Source of the DNA: Candidatus Binatia bacterium
Lineage (GTDB): Bacteria > Desulfobacterota_B > Binatia > UBA9968
Length of the DNA: 8,566 bases
Direction of reading: 5' to 3'
Assembly (NCBI GenBank): GCA_025922795.1
Contig: JAICHC010000082.1
Location: forward strand, 1 to 8,566
Shown: positions 6,648 to 8,566 of the stretch, piece after piece
How positions within the stretch are numbered: the stretch's first letter is position 1
Layout of the letters: the number at the start of each line of letters is the position of its first letter
Position numbers and translations under genes: made by a program
The notes under the pieces: generated by a model
Seen by the model: only the letters and a program-made list of their open reading frames with translations
Databases searched by the model: none
What the model was told of the DNA's origin: nothing

Positions 6648-7817
6648 CTAACGGTTTCTAAACCACGGCAGCGGGTCGAGGGAATGGCCATCCTTGCGAA
6701 GTTCGAAATAGAGTTTCGCGCCGGCCAGCGAGTCGCTGTCACCGGCCCTGCCAAGGACCTCGCCCCGGCTGACCGATTCACCGGCTTTCTTAACGATTTC
6801 AGCGAGATGGCCGTAAATTGTATAGTAGCGCTCGCCATGATCGACAATCACCATGTTGCCATAGCCGGAAAAGCGCTCCGCATAGACAACTCGGCCTTTT
6901 TCAACCGCCTTGATTTCCTGGCCTTGCGGCGCATCGATGTCGATACCCTTGCGCACTATTTCCGCGCTGAATTCAGGATGTTTGAATTTGCCGAACGGCG
7001 CGCTCACCCGACCGTGAACCGGCCATTCTAAGCGGCCGCGCAGCGCCGCAAGGCCGCTGCCCGGCGGCGGCCCCGAGGGCAGCTGCCGCGGTTTGACCAG
7101 GGCGCGGCGGGCGATCTCCTCCATCATTTTTTCCAATCGCTGGGCCGCCGCCTGCATCTCTCGCAAAGCGCGCAGCCGCGTCTGCTTTTCCCGCCGAACG
7201 CTGGTCAGTAATGTTTGCTTCTTTTGCGCTTCCTTTCGGATCGCCTGCTTGGCGGCGCCGAGCGACTGTTTTTGCTCGGCGAGCTCCGCGCGCTTTGCTG
7301 CAAGCTCGTCGCGCAACTCCGCCTGGCGGCGATTTTCATCTTCGAGCTTGGCAAGCAACTCGCGGTCGAATGACAGCGCCGCCTGGAGATAATGCTGACG
7401 CTGCATCAAGCTGCCCAAGGATACCTCGCCGTTGAGGACTACAAACGGCGTGCCGCTGCGCTGCCAGCGATACAAAGCCGCCGCGCGCTTACCCAGCAGT
7501 TCGCGCCGCGCGGCAATCGAGTCGGCAATACGTGCCGCTTCCGCCTGCTTCGCTGTGAGATCCCGAGCTATCGCGCTGAGCCTGCTGTTCGCGAGCTTGA
7601 TCTCCTTGTTACGCTGTTCAAGCTCGGTTTGGATTTTTTCCAAAGAATCGAGCACCGAGGTTTCCCGGTTTTCGAGCCGAGACAATCCCTTCTTCTCTTG
7701 TTCGATCTTTTTCTTGATGCCCTCGAGGTCGCGATCAACCGTCGCGGCTCCGAAAAGCACCGGCAGCGCCGCGACAGCGACCCACCCGGCTAAGTGCGCG
7801 CGCTTGAAGCGTTCCAA
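6648..7817 (-). CDS. envC: Murein hydrolase activator EnvC (coiled coil plus degenerate LytM domain)
   Basis: A 389-residue protein from a TTG start. Residues 1-25 look like a signal peptide (KRAH, a hydrophobic run, AAT). A long, charged heptad-like coiled coil covers about 28-115 and 145-240. A Pro-rich linker at 243-255 leads to a LytM domain at about 260-385. The zinc site is broken: the HxxxD motif reads RKGID (289-293) and HxH reads KLY (368-370), although H337 in YGHLAE remains. E. coli EnvC is degenerate in the same way; it does not cut peptidoglycan but activates amidases when FtsEX drives it. The preceding gene is ftsX, overlapped by 28 nt, which fits this job. The TTG was chosen because it is preceded by AGGAGG and immediately precedes the signal peptide. 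The reading frame stays open for 139 more codons upstream inside ftsX, without homology I recognise. ctpA follows after 65 nt. Confidence 0.9.
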   Translation of the reverse strand: MERFKRAHLAGWVAVAALPVLFGAATVDRDLEGIKKKIEQEKKGLSRLENRETSVLDSLEKIQTELEQRNKEIKLANSRLSAIARDLTAKQAEAARIADSIAARRELLGKRAAALYRWQRSGTPFVVLNGEVSLGSLMQRQHYLQAALSFDRELLAKLEDENRRQAELRDELAAKRAELAEQKQSLGAAKQAIRKEAQKKQTLLTSVRREKQTRLRALREMQAAAQRLEKMMEEIARRALVKPRQLPSGPPPGSGLAALRGRLEWPVHGRVSAPFGKFKHPEFSAEIVRKGIDIDAPQGQEIKAVEKGRVVYAERFSGYGNMVIVDHGERYYTIYGHLAEIVKKAGESVSRGEVLGRAGDSDSLAGAKLYFELRKDGHSLDPLPWFRNR

Positions 7818-8566
7818 CTCCGGACAAACCTCCTGAGAGAAATCACGCTGCCGGCCGCGCCAAGCAGCCAACCGATGACCAGCAATAAAGCCAAACTGTT
7901 CAGATTGAGAAATTGCAGCTCTCCGAGCGGCGCCAGGAAGCCGCCCATCGACGGCAGTTCGTTCTGTGCCAGCACATACACAAGCCACAAACCGCCAATC
8001 GAGATCGCGGCGGCGGCCACCCCCTGAATCATCCCTTCGATGACAAAAGGCGCCTGGATCAGCGCTTCGGAGGCGCCGACCAACTGCATGATCTCGACTT
8101 CGTCCTTGCGCGCCAAAACCGCGAGCTTGACCGTGCTGCCGACGATAAAAAACGTCGCGAGAAACAACACGGCGCCGAGAGTCCATTTGATCCATTCGAC
8201 GGCCAGCACCGCCAGGCCCAGGCGCTCGACCCACTCTTGAGGATATTCGACGCTGGCGATCCCGTTCTCGCCCTTGAGACGATCGGCCAATTGTGCGACG
8301 ACCGGACCGTCACGCTGCGCCGGCTTGAGTAGAATTTCCACCGAGGCCGGCAGAATTTCCCTCGGCAAGCCGTCGAGCAAGCCGGACTGATTGCCGAGCG
8401 CCCGTCGAAAATCACTCCAAGCCTGCTCCTGGCTGACATGTCGCACGCGTTGGACCTCCGGCATCGCCTCGACCCGTTTGACCAGAGTTTGAACGTCGTG
8501 CGCGGCAAGGCCGTTTTTCAAGTATCCGATGATCTGAATCTGGTCGCCCCAGCCCTTTAGCAACCC
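7790..8566 (-). CDS. ftsX: Cell division ABC transporter permease FtsX (5' end outside window)
   Basis: The last 258 codons of ftsX; the frame is open to the window edge. The TTG at 8563 is probably an internal Leu codon, since full-length FtsX is about 300 residues and the first membrane segment is missing. The visible part starts with the periplasmic (ECD) region, which contains YLKNGL, VRHVSQEQAW and LPASVEILL. Three membrane segments follow. The first leads into the conserved cytoplasmic segment RKDEVEIMQLVGAS. The second comes after PFVIEGMIQG, and the last is LALLLVIGWLLGAAGSVISL. FtsX with the ATPase FtsE forms a divisome complex in the inner membrane that passes conformational changes to EnvC-type activators. 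ftsE is expected just outside the window. The 3' end overlaps envC by 28 nt. Confidence 0.93.
   Translation of the reverse strand, partial: GLLKGWGDQIQIIGYLKNGLAAHDVQTLVKRVEAMPEVQRVRHVSQEQAWSDFRRALGNQSGLLDGLPREILPASVEILLKPAQRDGPVVAQLADRLKGENGIASVEYPQEWVERLGLAVLAVEWIKWTLGAVLFLATFFIVGSTVKLAVLARKDEVEIMQLVGASEALIQAPFVIEGMIQGVAAAAISIGGLWLVYVLAQNELPSMGGFLAPLGELQFLNLNSLALLLVIGWLLGAAGSVISLRRFVRSWNASSART
7829..7834 (-). promoter_or_regulatory. Ribosome-binding site supporting the TTG start of envC
   Basis: AGGAGG on the minus strand within the 3' end of ftsX, 11 nt before the TTG at 7817-7815. The spacing is long, but no ATG or GTG in frame would keep the signal peptide intact. Confidence 0.6.

Noticed and set aside
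6407..6847. 146-codon minus-strand open frame across the envC-ctpA junction
   Set aside because: It overlaps the ends of two well-supported genes in another frame and has no family signature.
7392..7836. Plus-strand open frames of about 133 codons opposite envC
   Set aside because: These are shadows of the coiled-coil coding sequence, whose charged codons leave the opposite strand free of stops.
7818..8234. Open frame extending envC upstream by 139 codons inside ftsX
   Set aside because: The translated extension is low-complexity and resembles no known N-terminus. It runs through conserved ftsX coding sequence in another frame, and the signal peptide begins right after the TTG at 7817, with AGGAGG upstream.

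Overview
The window holds eight genes in two convergent blocks and is about 95% coding. Base composition is moderately GC-rich by eye. The gene content suggests a Gram-negative bacterium: a FtsX/EnvC/CtpA cell-envelope cluster, exodeoxyribonuclease VII, and a carotenoid cluster with a fused two-repeat lycopene cyclase. The order ftsX-envC-ctpA followed by xseA/xseB is reminiscent of deltaproteobacteria in the broad sense (Desulfobacterota, Myxococcota, Binatota-like lineages). That placement is an inference from gene order and was not tested by any search.

Plus strand, 1-2718: a carotenoid operon. It starts with the 3' end of a Rieske-type non-haem iron oxygenase gene, cut by the window edge. 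Next is a FAD-dependent carotenoid oxidoreductase that most resembles CrtU, the beta-carotene desaturase/methyltransferase that makes aromatic end rings. Last is a membrane lycopene beta-cyclase of the fused CrtYc/CrtYd type. The likely route is lycopene to beta-carotene (cyclase) to an isorenieratene-like aromatic carotene (CrtU-like), possibly followed by oxidation by the Rieske enzyme.

Minus strand, 2712-5141: xseA, an M23 metallopeptidase and xseB. They run in that direction with overlapping ends (4 nt and 11 nt), so they are almost certainly co-transcribed and translationally coupled. The two exonuclease VII subunits flank an exported, apparently catalytically intact LytM-type peptidase. 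xseB ends inside the last 7 nt of the cyclase gene, tail to tail, with no terminator between them.

Minus strand, 5159-8566: ftsX (5' end outside the window), envC and ctpA, ending in a strong rho-independent terminator at 5159-5191. FtsX is the membrane part of the FtsEX division complex. EnvC has a coiled coil plus a LytM domain that has lost its zinc ligands, as in the amidase activator family. CtpA is a periplasmic PDZ serine protease with an intact Ser-Lys dyad. Together they form a module for septal peptidoglycan hydrolysis and its control.

There is no gene-free stretch over 300 bases; the longest gap is 85 nt and holds the terminator. I saw no tRNA, rRNA, CRISPR array, insertion sequence or convincing promoter. 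The most interesting points are the possible Rieske-CrtU aromatic carotenoid pathway, the peptidase between xseA and xseB, and the terminator immediately upstream of xseA.
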